DNA of 64,000 nucleotides, from positions 1 to 64,000 of the forward strand of contig CAZJMK010000007.1 in NCBI GenBank assembly GCA_964547135.1, written 5' to 3'. This document shows, piece by piece, positions 50,522 to 59,472 of the stretch. Source of the DNA: JAJXSS01 sp964547135. Its GTDB lineage: Bacteria > Planctomycetota > Phycisphaerae > Phycisphaerales > Phycisphaeraceae. Numbering within the stretch: position 1 is the first letter of the stretch; every line of letters begins with the position of its first letter. The notes beneath the pieces are model-generated. The model had not been told where the DNA came from, ran no database searches, and saw only the letters and a list, made by a program, of their open reading frames with translations. The position numbers were made by a program, and so were the translations under genes.

Positions 50522-52219
50522 TCAATGTCTGCGCAATCGCAAAAACTGCCATGTCGTCACCCCCAGCAGCGCCGCATTGCCCAGCCAGATCGCCGCCGCC
50601 CCGATGGTCATCGGCAAGCGGTTGTCCATCACCACCGTGCGCCCGGTGTGCGTGAGTATCACCACCGCCAGCGTCAGCATAAAACTCCAAAAAAATACCA
50701 CCAGCGGCGACCGTCCCCGCAAACGCATCGAAAGCACCGCCCCCAGCACCAGCACCAGCAGACACGTCACCGCACTGGCGCCACGAATGTGCAGTTGACT
50801 GGTCAATTCACGCACCAGTCGAAACGATTCGTGACGCAGGCTGTTGAGTGCCTTTTGCACCCTTGCATCGCCGCCAAATTGCTGTGCTGCCTGTGCTTCC
50901 AGTGTTTTCAGATTCGCCTGCTGGTGTACTGTCAGAATCGGTGTTGGCCAGCGTGCGGCGGGCAGCATCAAACTCGCATGTTCCGTTCCCCTGCCTGTCA
51001 AACGCGGATCAACCACCCGTGCCTCACGCAATTCAATCATCGCCATCGGTTCGGTATCAAACTCATCCTGTCGGGCGTTCACCAGCGCTGACCTTGCTTC
51101 AAAATAACGCACCACCCCCGCACCTCGGCGAAGTTCCACCCGCACGCCCCCGGTGAGGTCCAATCCTGCTTCGGTCGCCCGTACCTGTGCAGCCGTCAGT
51201 CGATATCGTTCTTCGCCGTAGCCCGACAACTCAACGCTCGCATTGCCCGATTGCCCGGTCGATGGCTGCAACCCCCTGTCGATATTGGCAAGCAGTTCCG
51301 CCCGTGCCACCGCGCGCACCAGGCGTTGTTTGGCGCGGGCCACCTTGTCAAAACCTTCGGGGTTTTCCGCCAAACCGCGCAGTTGTGCCCGGGTTAAAAA
51401 TTGCGGCTTGTCGCGCAGCGGACTGTCAATCGGCAAAGCCACCCATTCACTCTGCTGCATATACAGCAAATCGCCCCGCTGGGCGTCGAAGTATGACACG
51501 TCCTGCAAATAAGCGGTCGCCAGCGTTTTGCGCCCATCGCGGAACATGAAAATGTTGGCGGTGCGAGCCGTGCCCTCACGCACCACCTGCGATTGATCGC
51601 CGAGTATGCTCACCGCCACGTTGCGCAAGGTGATGGTACGAAACGGGGGCAGCCGTGAACCCGCCGCCATGACCCGATCGATTTCCTCCGCAGTGGGTTC
51701 ATGTTCCTCTGCGGTGTCAGCGTAAATCACCGTCTTGCCGGATTTGAAAGCCTGCCCGCGTTGCAGTTGATTCACCATCACGCGGATCAAATCTTTTTGC
51801 AGCACCGAGGCTGCCCGCTGGTTGAAATTGGGGGCCACGGTGTTGGACAGATGAAACAGCCCGAGCATGAGCAACATGCCCAGATACAACACCGGAAGCA
51901 GAATCGACAGGTAACTCAAACCACCGGCTGAACAGGCCATGATTTCGTTGTCAGCCGTCATCCGCGAGAACACCAGCGTCGCTGCAAATGCTGCGGCAAA
52001 GGGCAGGGCAAATTGCAGCATCGTCGGCGAAGTAAAGCCGATGAACATCGCCAGTGATGCCGGGTCGAGGATGCCGTCGATCAGCGGTTTGATGGCCGCT
52101 GCGGTGCTGACCAGCAGTACCAGCACAATCGCTGAAAGAGCCAGCAATTTGAGCAGTTCGGTCACGATGAATCGGTACAGCGTCCAGGGCATTGGCCACA
52201 GTTTACGGTTTGCACTCAT
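50522..52219 (-). CDS. LptF/LptG-family (YjgP/YjgQ) permease, second of pair
   Basis: The 565-aa protein has the family's N-terminal helix pattern (TLYRFIVTELLKLLALSAIVLVLLVSTAAAI, then FALPFAAAFAATLVFSRMTADNEIMACSAGGLSY). It has a long periplasmic part (about 130-440) and three C-terminal TM helices (VTCLLVLVLGAVLSM; LVVFFWSFMLTLAVVILTHTG; AAIWLGNAALLGVTTW). It is about 200 aa longer than the usual 360, because the periplasmic part is enlarged and Arg/Ala-rich. With the partner at 49203-50309 it would form the LPS-exporting permease pair. The peroxiredoxin gene is divergent from it. Confidence 0.85.
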   Translation of the reverse strand: MSANRKLWPMPWTLYRFIVTELLKLLALSAIVLVLLVSTAAAIKPLIDGILDPASLAMFIGFTSPTMLQFALPFAAAFAATLVFSRMTADNEIMACSAGGLSYLSILLPVLYLGMLLMLGLFHLSNTVAPNFNQRAASVLQKDLIRVMVNQLQRGQAFKSGKTVIYADTAEEHEPTAEEIDRVMAAGSRLPPFRTITLRNVAVSILGDQSQVVREGTARTANIFMFRDGRKTLATAYLQDVSYFDAQRGDLLYMQQSEWVALPIDSPLRDKPQFLTRAQLRGLAENPEGFDKVARAKQRLVRAVARAELLANIDRGLQPSTGQSGNASVELSGYGEERYRLTAAQVRATEAGLDLTGGVRVELRRGAGVVRYFEARSALVNARQDEFDTEPMAMIELREARVVDPRLTGRGTEHASLMLPAARWPTPILTVHQQANLKTLEAQAAQQFGGDARVQKALNSLRHESFRLVRELTSQLHIRGASAVTCLLVLVLGAVLSMRLRGRSPLVVFFWSFMLTLAVVILTHTGRTVVMDNRLPMTIGAAAIWLGNAALLGVTTWQFLRLRRH

Positions 52220-52317
52220 GGAATGAAAACAGACGTGATCGGGCAGCAGCGCTATACTTACTGGCAGCGTTGAACCTTATGACGGTTCACGCGGACGCAC
52301 ACACAAGGAAACCACCC

Positions 52318-52881
52318 ATGCGCTACGAATCGATATTGGCGTTGTTGCTGGCACTGTTCACCACCGCTCCTTTTTGGACGCAAACGGCGGCAGCGCAATC
52401 CGCTGATGAAACCAAAACCATCGAAGTCGGCAAGCCCGCCCCTGATTTCACCCGCAAGGATCAGCACGGGCAGGACGTGTCGCTTTCCGAATTCAAAGGC
52501 CGATGGGTCGTGTTTTATTTTTACCCCAAGGCGGACACCGGCGGATGCACCGCCCAGGCCTGTGACTTTTCCGACGGCATTGAAAAATTCACCGACATGA
52601 ACGCCGTCGTACTGGGCATGAGCCCCGATTCAGTGGAGGATCAGAAAAAATTTGCGGAAAAACACAAACTCAAAATCACCTTGCTGTCGGATACCAGCCG
52701 AGAGGTGATGCGCACTTACAAAGCGGTGAACGAGCAGAATCGACTGGTGCGTTCAACGCTGATCATCAACCCCGAAGGTGTCGTTGTGCATCATTGGCCC
52801 AGCGTCAGCCCGCGCGGTCATGCCGACATGATTCGCACCAAGTTGGAAGAATTGCAGGGTGCTGAAAAAAGCAAGGGGTGA
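52318..52881 (+). CDS. Exported peroxiredoxin, Bcp/PrxQ type
   Basis: The 187-aa protein starts with a signal peptide (RYESILALLLALFTTAPFW, cleavage near AAAQS). It continues with the thiol peroxidase core: GKPAPDFTRKDQHGQDVSLSEFKGRWVVFYFYP, then the peroxidatic Cys77 and resolving Cys82 in ADTGGCTAQACDF, and SDTSREVMRTYKAV. It reduces peroxides in the periplasm. AAGGAA lies eight bases before the ATG at 52318; the open frame upstream overlaps the permease gene and is not used. A cytosolic paralogue is at 62374. Confidence 0.9.
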   Translation: MRYESILALLLALFTTAPFWTQTAAAQSADETKTIEVGKPAPDFTRKDQHGQDVSLSEFKGRWVVFYFYPKADTGGCTAQACDFSDGIEKFTDMNAVVLGMSPDSVEDQKKFAEKHKLKITLLSDTSREVMRTYKAVNEQNRLVRSTLIINPEGVVVHHWPSVSPRGHADMIRTKLEELQGAEKSKG

Positions 52882-53084
52882 AAGCCATACCTGAACTTCA
52901 CTGCCTTCATTTTATTTAGCCCCCGGTCAATGACCGGGGGCCAAGTGTAAGTCAGGTTGTCAAACAGCGCGCCGCCGATGCCATCATCGGTTTTAATTCG
53001 CCCAGCCGAGGGCTGGCTGGGCTACAACAATTACCACGCCGACGCAAAGCGTCCGCGCTAAACGTGTGATACGCGCCGATTCAA
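52882..53084. repeat. Spacer with a perfect palindrome, GC hairpins and reversed family E
   Basis: GCCCCCGGTCA and TGACCGGGGGC (52919-52941) are separated by a single base, an 11-bp inverted repeat with no U-tract. Then come cagccgagggctggctg (about 53010-53026) and a reversed family E (53037-53062). Confidence 0.7.
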
Positions 53085-53924
53085 TTACTTCACCAACCCA
53101 CGCAGCAATGTCACTGCTGACTTGATGTCATCGACGCGCTGCGCACCTGCTTCACGCTCAATCACCAGTTTGCCCGTGTAGCCCCCATCACGCAGCACCT
53201 GCACCAACCCGCGCCAATTCACCTGTCCCCGACCGGCAGCCACTTCATTCCCCCATGTCACGCCCGGCTGATCGCTGGCGACCGCATCCTTGATATGCAC
53301 CTGTTTCACCCAGGGTAACAATTGTTGCAAGGCGCTCACCGGTTCACCCTTGCCATACAAAATCATGTTGGCCGGGTCGAAGTTGATGCCCAGGTTCGGG
53401 TGATTGACTGTTTTGAGCAGGGCGATAAGTGTGTCCGAGGTTTCCTGTCCGGTTTCCATCAGCATTACGCAGCCGTGCTTGGCGAATACGTCGGCCAGTT
53501 GTCGGGTGCGCTCCAGCAGTTTCACCGCCGTGGGGTCGGTTAAATCATGCGGGATAAAACCCAGGTGCCCCGACACGATTTTCAATTGCAACTGTTGCGC
53601 GAGCCGGGCGACCTTTTGCAACTGTTCCCAGTTGGCGGGCCAGGTGTCATCGGGCACGATGCCGCCGGTGCGTTGAATGGTTTGCAGGGTGGTGTAATCT
53701 TCGCCGAGGGTGCCGAACATGCCCGACACGATGGTGATGCCCGCCTGTTGCAACAAAGCCGGTACATCGCCCCAAACCGTTGGCTCTTGCACCAGCGGAT
53801 TGAGGGCCAACTGTACTTGATGCAGTCCGGTTTGCTTTACCAGCGTCACCAATTCCAACGGCGACTTGGCACGCAGTGACCAACTGCACACGGCCAGGCG
53901 ATCCAACACGTCATGCTGCGTCAT
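53085..53924 (-). CDS. Sugar phosphate isomerase/epimerase-like TIM barrel (AP_endonuc_2 family)
   Basis: The 279-aa protein has the xylose-isomerase-like TIM-barrel pattern: LAVCSWSLRAKSPLELVTLVKQTGLHQVQLAL, MLMETGQETSDTLIALL, LGINFDPANMILYGKGEPVSAL, VKQVHIKDA, and the C-terminal GQVNWRGLVQVLRDGGYTGKLVIEREAG. Metal ligands are E, D, H and E in these segments. Such enzymes epimerise or isomerise sugars or myo-inositol derivatives. ATG 53924 has AAGGAT seven bases upstream. The MnmE-like gene ends 10 bp upstream on the same strand, so the two are probably co-transcribed. Confidence 0.8.
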   Translation of the reverse strand: MTQHDVLDRLAVCSWSLRAKSPLELVTLVKQTGLHQVQLALNPLVQEPTVWGDVPALLQQAGITIVSGMFGTLGEDYTTLQTIQRTGGIVPDDTWPANWEQLQKVARLAQQLQLKIVSGHLGFIPHDLTDPTAVKLLERTRQLADVFAKHGCVMLMETGQETSDTLIALLKTVNHPNLGINFDPANMILYGKGEPVSALQQLLPWVKQVHIKDAVASDQPGVTWGNEVAAGRGQVNWRGLVQVLRDGGYTGKLVIEREAGAQRVDDIKSAVTLLRGLVK

Positions 53925-53934
53925 CGGTGTATCC

Positions 53935-55032
53935 TTAAAAATAAGTAGTCGGTGGCTGTCGGTCTCCAACGTATTCCCGCAGCCTCGGCCAATTTGATTC
54001 ACGCAAGCCTTGCCTCAGCGTCGGTGAAAACGCCCACAATTCATCGTGACTGGCGGGCAAACCCAACGCACGCACGATGCATTCTGACAGGGTATCAAGC
54101 CCTGCACCGGTTTGCGCCGAAAGCCCCAGCACATTTTCTGGCAGTGGCGAAGCGAGGTGCTGATCGATTTTATTGCAAGCCTTGAGTACGGGGGTACCCG
54201 GTTTCATCAAGGTCGTATCCACTTCGGGCCAATCGTGTTCATGATCGCGGAGCAGCACGATCACGTCGGCCTGGGCGATGACCTGTTTTGCCAAATCGAT
54301 GGCTTGTTGTTCGATGGGGTCGTTGCTGTGGCGTAAGCCGGGGGTATCGAGCCAGCGGAAGGCGATGCCTTGCAACTCGACCAACCCGGCCACCCAATCG
54401 CGCGTGGTGCCCGGCAGGTCGGCCACCAGACTGGCGGTGCGTCCCAACACCCGGTTGGTCAGTGTGCTTTTGCCCACGTTGGGCACCCCCATCACCACCA
54501 CCGTCGGCGGTGTGCGGTAATGTTCCAACACCTTGCTGCGCGCCAGTATATTTCCGATCGCAGGCGATGTGATCAACGATTGGTTTTTTTCAGATTCACG
54601 TAACCAGTCGCACCAAAGCATCGGCTGCATCAGCAATAAATCCACCGCTCCGCCGGCGGGGCATTGTGACAGGGCGAGCAACATGTCGGCTTCGAGGGTG
54701 CTTCTTGCTTCGGGGTAAAGCAGGTGAGCCTGGGGCTGCGATTCATACACCGCGCCCAGTTCGAGCAGTTTGGTCACCAGGTCGCGCATGACCCGTGGCC
54801 CGCCATGCGGCAGCAACTGCGCCCAGCCTTGTTCGCCTTGGCGCCAAAGCACCGCCAGACCGGTGTCGATGTCAGCGAGGTGGACCAGTGACAGGCGACC
54901 GGTTGGCCAGTGGGTGCGACCGGTGAGTTGTTGTAAAAGGGTTGAAGCATCAGGGCCATGCAATTGCAAAATGCCCACAGCCCCGGCGGTCGGCGCGGTC
55001 AGTTGCGTGAGGGTGGTGGTAGGTAGTGGCAT
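53935..55032 (-). CDS. mnmE: MnmE-like GTPase lacking the C-terminal catalytic cysteine segment
   Basis: MnmE with MnmG modifies the wobble uridine of some tRNAs. This 365-aa protein has the folate-binding-like start (LTAPTAGAVGILQLHG), and a complete GTPase domain with GVPNVGKST (182-190), the LPGTTRD switch, DTPG (229-232) and NKID. Standard MnmE has about 450 aa and ends in a C-x-G-K motif on a second helical domain; here the chain stops about 30 residues after the G domain, and the first helical region is short. The modification chemistry may be lost or changed. The frame is intact. It is followed at 10 bp by the isomerase-like gene. Confidence 0.75.
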   Translation of the reverse strand: MPLPTTTLTQLTAPTAGAVGILQLHGPDASTLLQQLTGRTHWPTGRLSLVHLADIDTGLAVLWRQGEQGWAQLLPHGGPRVMRDLVTKLLELGAVYESQPQAHLLYPEARSTLEADMLLALSQCPAGGAVDLLLMQPMLWCDWLRESEKNQSLITSPAIGNILARSKVLEHYRTPPTVVVMGVPNVGKSTLTNRVLGRTASLVADLPGTTRDWVAGLVELQGIAFRWLDTPGLRHSNDPIEQQAIDLAKQVIAQADVIVLLRDHEHDWPEVDTTLMKPGTPVLKACNKIDQHLASPLPENVLGLSAQTGAGLDTLSECIVRALGLPASHDELWAFSPTLRQGLRESNWPRLREYVGDRQPPTTYF

Positions 55033-55039
55033 GATGATT

Positions 55040-55141
55040 GAAGGATAATGGATGATGGATCATGGATAATGTTAAAACCACCATGAATCGCACCCTATAA
55101 CATCTTCGTACATTATCCATCATCCTTTATCCATGATCCAT
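55040..55141. repeat. Family C inverted repeat
   Basis: Arms atgatgattgaaggataatggatgatggatcatgg and cattatccatcatcctttat face each other with a 40-bp centre, upstream of mnmE and downstream of the small membrane protein gene. Confidence 0.8.
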
Positions 55142-55184
55142 CGGTGCCCCGCGATCGCACGCACCACAGGCACCTTCGTTGGTG

Positions 55185-55658
55185 TTACTTGCTTCGCCCC
55201 CTGGGCAGCGGGTGTTCATAGGGGTTGTTGGACCCTGCGCCGACCATGGCTGCCCCATTGGGGAAGTTCACCACCAATACGCCCAGAGCGATGACCGTCG
55301 GTATCAGCGTCGGCAGCAGTACGCCGCTGAACACCGTGGCCACCAGTCCGAGCAGGGCGATGCCTTCGCAGATGGCCCAAAGAATGACATTGCCCACCAG
55401 GTAACCGCGTGGGCGCACCGATTGGCCGACCCAGTGACGCTTGTAGGTTTGGGCACGTACCACATAACCGGCAGGGATCATCGTCACGCACATGAACAGG
55501 GCGATGTACGAAAGCATGTGCCCGGTATCAGGTTGCTGTCCACCCATGTTCATGAGCACCAGGGCGGAGGCCCCGGCTAAAAGGGCGCCCTGGCCGAGTA
55601 GTAACACGGTCCATAAAAGCCGGGCGGTCGCCAGGGCACTTTTGGGTTCGTCCGACAT
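55185..55658 (-). CDS. Small membrane protein, unknown function
   Basis: A 157-aa protein with four predicted hydrophobic segments (LLWTVLLLGQGALLAGASALVLM; MLSYIALFMCVTMIPAGYVV; LVGNVILWAICEGIALLGLVATVF; LLPTLIPTVIALGVLVVNF). The C-terminus is short and basic (YEHPLPRGRSK). I do not recognise a family. ATG 55658 (MSDEPKSA) is preferred, because the frame upstream of it is family H repeat. It lies apart from other genes. Confidence 0.65.
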   Translation of the reverse strand: MSDEPKSALATARLLWTVLLLGQGALLAGASALVLMNMGGQQPDTGHMLSYIALFMCVTMIPAGYVVRAQTYKRHWVGQSVRPRGYLVGNVILWAICEGIALLGLVATVFSGVLLPTLIPTVIALGVLVVNFPNGAAMVGAGSNNPYEHPLPRGRSK

Positions 55659-55947
55659 CGGGGTGATGGTGGTCACAGATCGTCTCCGGAAAACTCCGAG
55701 AAAAGGGGCTTGGGGCTGGTAGCTGGTTGCTAGGTAAAACACCGGTAGCCATCGATTCTGCCCAGCCCCCAGCCCCCAGCTACTTGTTTTTTCTGTGGTG
55801 GCTGCCACTGTTCATAGATTACCTCCAAGGCGGACCCTTGTGGTGATGGTTGCAGTATGAAGGAGAATGTGACAAGTGAAATGATGCAATGCCGGGGGTT
55901 GCATTGGGCGCAGACGATTAAGCGCATGAAATGACAGAGGCGCCCGA
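55659..55947. repeat. Spacer with family H arms
   Basis: Family H arms lie at about 55705-55738 (ggggcttggggctggtagct) and 55759-55785 (cagcccccagcccccagcta) around a 20-bp centre. The other 150 bp show nothing recognisable. Confidence 0.65.
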
Positions 55948-56175
55948 TTATTTTTTCGCCAGGGCGATGCGTTGAACCTGGTCAGCCGGGTGCCAGATGC
56001 CCTTGGAAAAAGGTCGATGCACCGGGCGCAGACAGACAAACATGGTGTTGTCCGCTTCCAGGGCGATGTCCGTCACCTTGGCGGTCATGTTGCCGGTGAG
56101 GGTGGCCACGGTGTCCCCTTTTTGCAGTTCACGACCATCGACGTCCAACGCTCGGCTGCTCTTGCGTACAGGCAC
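55948..56175 (-). CDS. Small protein with SH3/KOW-like barrel, unknown
   Basis: A 75-aa protein beginning (as GTG) PVRKSSRALDVDGREL. It continues KGDTVATLTGNMTAKVTDIALEADNTMFVCLRPVHRPFSKGIWHPADQVQRIALAKK. The beta-rich spacing and KGDTVATL suggest a KOW/SH3-like barrel, but I cannot name a family. AAGGAG stands six bases before GTG 56175; an upstream TTG at 56181 would touch the ribosome binding site, so GTG is preferred. Confidence 0.6.
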   Translation of the reverse strand: MPVRKSSRALDVDGRELQKGDTVATLTGNMTAKVTDIALEADNTMFVCLRPVHRPFSKGIWHPADQVQRIALAKK

Positions 56176-56566
56176 GGTCAACTCCTTGCATCTAAAAATA
56201 CTGAATGGTCGTTACACCGACTACAAATCAATTGCCTATCATAGGCCGGGCATCGACACAAGGCCAGTTTTTTGCAGTAAGTCCTTATTAAATCGAGGTT
56301 TGTCGTAAAGCCGGGCGACTTTTTTAAAAAGCTCATGCAGCATCGACCCATGCCGGGCGGTTTTACCTCATGGCGACATCGCCCGGCTGATGGACTATAA
56401 CTTTTCTTCTCTGCGGACTCAGCGATCTCTGCGGTGAATCCGATGCTTTCATCAAGACGAAGCGACCAAATTAAAGGATACGCTCATCCGCGATCACGAA
56501 CAGCAACATCATCGACGCAAAAAACTGCGGGCGACGCTTCGCCAGGCAGCCCTGTCGCACGCCCCC
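56176..56566. other. Spacer with a distant inverted repeat, family I and an upstream extension of the next frame
   Basis: GCCGGGCGA (about 56312-56320) and TCGCCCGGC (about 56379-56390) are inverted and could pair. Family I (ctctgcggtgaa) is at about 56427-56438. From 56438 to 56566 the metallophosphoesterase frame is open without any ATG, GTG or TTG. Confidence 0.5.
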
Positions 56567-57379
56567 ATGTGGCTCACCGGCGGAACGGTCGCTCGCACAC
56601 GTTCCGTGCAACGGTTACAGATCATTCGTAAAACCATCACGCTGGCGCACCTGCCCACCGAGCTTCAGGGGTTGCGGATTGTGCATTTGTCGGACCTGCA
56701 CATCGGCCCGATTTTGCAGGTGAAGGATTTGCCCCGCATCGTGGCAGCCGTGCAAAAACTCGAACCGCACCTGATCGCAGTCACCGGCGACTTTGTCGAT
56801 CTGTCGTTGTCGGTGCTCGATGACATCATTGCCTCATTTCATCAATGGCAGGCACCACTGGGCGTTTGGCTGGTGCCGGGGAATCATGATTACCTGGACG
56901 ATGGGCCACAACTGATTCAACGCTTGCGGGCAGCAGGGTTGAACCTGTTACTCAATGAATCGGTGCGACTGGCGCATCAGGGCCGATCGATCGTCATCAG
57001 CGGCATCGATTACGCCCCCAGTGATGCGCTACTCGCCAAACTGGTGCATCACGCTTTGCGCCGACCTGCTGCCCATGGCCAAGCTGACCTTCGCCTGCTG
57101 CTTTCACATCACCCCCATGCCTTTGAACCAGCCTGCAAACATCGCGTTCACCTGACCCTGGCTGGTCACACCCATGGCGGACAACTCGTGCTGGCTCGTT
57201 CCAAACGCAGCAAACGAGGCTCACTGGGGCTGGGTAGCCTGGCGTTTCGCTACCCGCATGGCTTGTACCAACAGGGTGATCATTACCTTTATGTCACCGC
57301 AGGCGTCGGTTCATGGTTCCCCCTGCGCCTTCGCTGTCCAGCGGAAATCGCCCTGCTCACCCTGCAACGCAGTTTGTGA
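56567..57379 (+). CDS. Calcineurin-like metallophosphoesterase (YkuE/YaeI type)
   Basis: The 270-aa protein has all metal-site motifs of the family: IVHLSDLHIGP, AVTGDFVDLS, LVPGNHDYLDD, LLSHHPHAF and LTLAGHTHGGQL. YkuE-type members hydrolyse lipid phosphates or UDP-lipids at the membrane; no strong N-terminal membrane segment is visible here. The listed ATG starts the chain at MWLTGGTVARTR, but the same frame is open for 43 codons upstream and reads like coding (LRATLRQAALSHAP). An AAAGGA at 56474-56479 stands seven bases before an in-frame ATC codon, so the true start may be upstream. Confidence 0.85.
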   Translation: MWLTGGTVARTRSVQRLQIIRKTITLAHLPTELQGLRIVHLSDLHIGPILQVKDLPRIVAAVQKLEPHLIAVTGDFVDLSLSVLDDIIASFHQWQAPLGVWLVPGNHDYLDDGPQLIQRLRAAGLNLLLNESVRLAHQGRSIVISGIDYAPSDALLAKLVHHALRRPAAHGQADLRLLLSHHPHAFEPACKHRVHLTLAGHTHGGQLVLARSKRSKRGSLGLGSLAFRYPHGLYQQGDHYLYVTAGVGSWFPLRLRCPAEIALLTLQRSL

Positions 57380-57661
57380 TACCGAAGTGGCCAAGTGTCG
57401 GAACCAAGCCAAGGACGAGGAACGTAGTGACGAGGACTTGGGTATTTGAAGAACTGGCCAAGTGGTTTTCATGTAATGGTGAATCGATCAGTCAATCCGA
57501 AAAATTCGCCAGATCGCCAGATCGCCAAATATTTCAAACAAAGAATACCCAAGTCCTCGTCGTCACCTTCGGTGACTCCTCGTCCTTGGCTTGGTTCAGC
57601 AAATTACCAATTCGAAATCCGATATTCGAAATACCTCTCTCGGTTACCATGCTTTCCAATC
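57380..57661. repeat. Mosaic spacer (F, B, K, B, A)
   Basis: Family F (about 57384-57398), B hairpin (about 57403-57446), a short F piece, K (about 57503-57535), a reversed B (about 57545-57597) and A (about 57611-57632) precede the kinase start. Confidence 0.7.
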
Positions 57662-59128
57662 ATGAATCAACCACTCGTCATGATCGGTTTGGATGTGGGC
57701 ACGACCGGTTGCAAAGCCGTGGCCGTCGATGCCCGGTTGCACCTGATCGCGGTGACCGGGGCCACGTACCCGATGTATGCACCGCAATCCGACCACGCCG
57801 AGCAGGATGTCAACGACGTTTGGCGGGGTTGCCTGCGCTGTTTGCGCGCACTGACCCAAAAGTTGGCCCGGCGAAAAGTGGCGGGGTTGGCGCTCAGTGG
57901 TGCGATGCACAGTCTGTTGGCTGTCGATGCTCACGATCAGGTGCTCATGCGTGCATGGACGTGGGCCGATGCCCGCTGTGCCGCCAGTGCGCAGCAACTG
58001 CGTGAAGGCAAGCAAGGCCATGCGTTGTATCAGCAAACCGGCTGCCCGGTGCAGACGATGTATCACCCCGCACGCCTGCACTGGCTGCGACGACATGATC
58101 AAGCCTTGTGGCGCAAGCAACCCAAATGGGTGAGTATCAAGGATGTGATGTTGCATCGGTTGACGGGGCGATGGGTGACCGATGTGTCGATTGCCTCAGC
58201 CACGGGGTTGCTCGATTTGCAGACCCGTCGCTGGCATCAAGCAGCATTGCAGCAATTGTCAATTGATGAAACGCAGTTACCCGAACTGGTTGGGCCGACG
58301 ACGGTGGTGGGTGGTTTGTCAGCAAAGGTTGCCAGGTTGGTGGGTTTGCCGACGGGCTTGCCGGTGCTGGCCGGGGGCAGTGACGGGGCCATGGCCAACG
58401 TCGGCGCAGGCGCGGTGCAGGGGGGCGAAATCGTGGCAACGGTGGGCACGACCGGTGCGGTGCGACGCATCACCAGCAAACCGATGCTCGACAAACTGGC
58501 ACGCAGCTGGTGTTACGTGCTGGATGAAAAACACTACCTGTCGGGCGGAGCCATCAACAACGGCGGACTCACCCTTCAATGGCTTCACGACCGCTTGTTT
58601 GCCCACCAAGGCGGCTACAAAGCCCTGTTTCACGAAGCAGGCAAAATCGCCCCCGGTGCTGACGGGCTGACATTGCTTCCCTATTTCACCGGCGAACGCT
58701 GCCCGCATTGGAACCCTCATTTACGAGCGAGTTGGATTGGCTTGTCACTGGCACATCAGCGTGGTCACATGGCACGTGCCGGGTTGGAAGCCGTGGCCTA
58801 TTGCCTGCGCGATGTATGGGACCTGATCACCACCGCAAAGCAACGGCCTAAACTTTTACGACTCACCGGCGGCATCACCCGATCACCGCTCTGGTGTCAG
58901 ATCGTGGCTGATGTATTGGGCGTCACCCTCGCACCGTTGGAAGCAGCCGACGCCTCAGCCGTCGGTGCCGCGATGATGGGCTGGGTGGCGGTGCAACCGA
59001 CCGATTCATTGACGACTTTGGCGCAGCATGTTCGCCTGCCGGGTAAACGCTATCACCCCGACCCGCGACGGCAACAGGTGTACGCAGCACTGCATCATCG
59101 GTTTGTTGAATTGGGGTCAAGCCAATAG
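57662..59128 (+). CDS. FGGY-family carbohydrate kinase (gluconokinase/xylulokinase-like)
   Basis: The 488-aa protein has MIGLDVGTTGCKAVAVD, HAEQDVNDVW, LSGAMHSLLAVD, SGGAINNGGLTLQWLHD and TGGITRSPLWCQIVADVLG, the pattern of FGGY kinases closest to gluconokinase. It phosphorylates a sugar or sugar acid with ATP in the cytosol; the exact substrate is uncertain. The open frame reaches back to 57446, but its first 72 codons are repeats, so ATG 57662 (MNQPLVMIG) is chosen; no clear ribosome binding site precedes it. Confidence 0.85.
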   Translation: MNQPLVMIGLDVGTTGCKAVAVDARLHLIAVTGATYPMYAPQSDHAEQDVNDVWRGCLRCLRALTQKLARRKVAGLALSGAMHSLLAVDAHDQVLMRAWTWADARCAASAQQLREGKQGHALYQQTGCPVQTMYHPARLHWLRRHDQALWRKQPKWVSIKDVMLHRLTGRWVTDVSIASATGLLDLQTRRWHQAALQQLSIDETQLPELVGPTTVVGGLSAKVARLVGLPTGLPVLAGGSDGAMANVGAGAVQGGEIVATVGTTGAVRRITSKPMLDKLARSWCYVLDEKHYLSGGAINNGGLTLQWLHDRLFAHQGGYKALFHEAGKIAPGADGLTLLPYFTGERCPHWNPHLRASWIGLSLAHQRGHMARAGLEAVAYCLRDVWDLITTAKQRPKLLRLTGGITRSPLWCQIVADVLGVTLAPLEAADASAVGAAMMGWVAVQPTDSLTTLAQHVRLPGKRYHPDPRRQQVYAALHHRFVELGSSQ

Positions 59129-59472
59129 CATGATTGAAGTGTCAGTTTCAAGCCAAGTACGAGGCCGACAGGCCGAGGGCTTGGGTATGGGCATTCGAAA
59201 AAGCGGTCAAGTGATTTCCATTTGCAGGTGACATGGATCCGTCGATCCGAAAAATCGCCGGGTGCCTGTGGGCAGACGCTTTGGGCTGCCCACAGGGAAT
59301 GGCCTGTGGCACCAGAGCGTGCCACAGGCACCCGCGCTACTCGATCGTCACCCGCTGCCGATACCATCGGCGGATTTGCATAACCCAGCCGGGGGCGGCT
59401 GGGCTACAAACACAGACGCGATAAATCGCGGCGCTAACCGATACACTTCCTCAAACAGTCACATCCTTTTCA
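59129..59472. repeat. Spacer with B, a long palindrome, GC hairpins and reversed E'
   Basis: Family B (about 59152-59190). A long inverted repeat, GGGTGCCTGTGGGCA (59260-59274) against TGCCACAGGCACCC (59320-59333), with an inner palindrome at 59276-59298. Then the gccgataccatcggcgg and cagccgggggcggctg hairpins (about 59353-59405), and reversed E' (59413-59438). Confidence 0.7.

Noticed and set aside
52919..52941. 11-bp perfect palindrome after the exported peroxiredoxin as a terminator
   Set aside because: There is no T-run on either side, so it is listed as a repeat rather than a rho-independent terminator.
56312..56390. Distant inverted repeat as a possible riboswitch
   Set aside because: I could not match it to any known riboswitch consensus, and no regulated gene starts within a normal leader distance without the start-codon uncertainty noted for the metallophosphoesterase.
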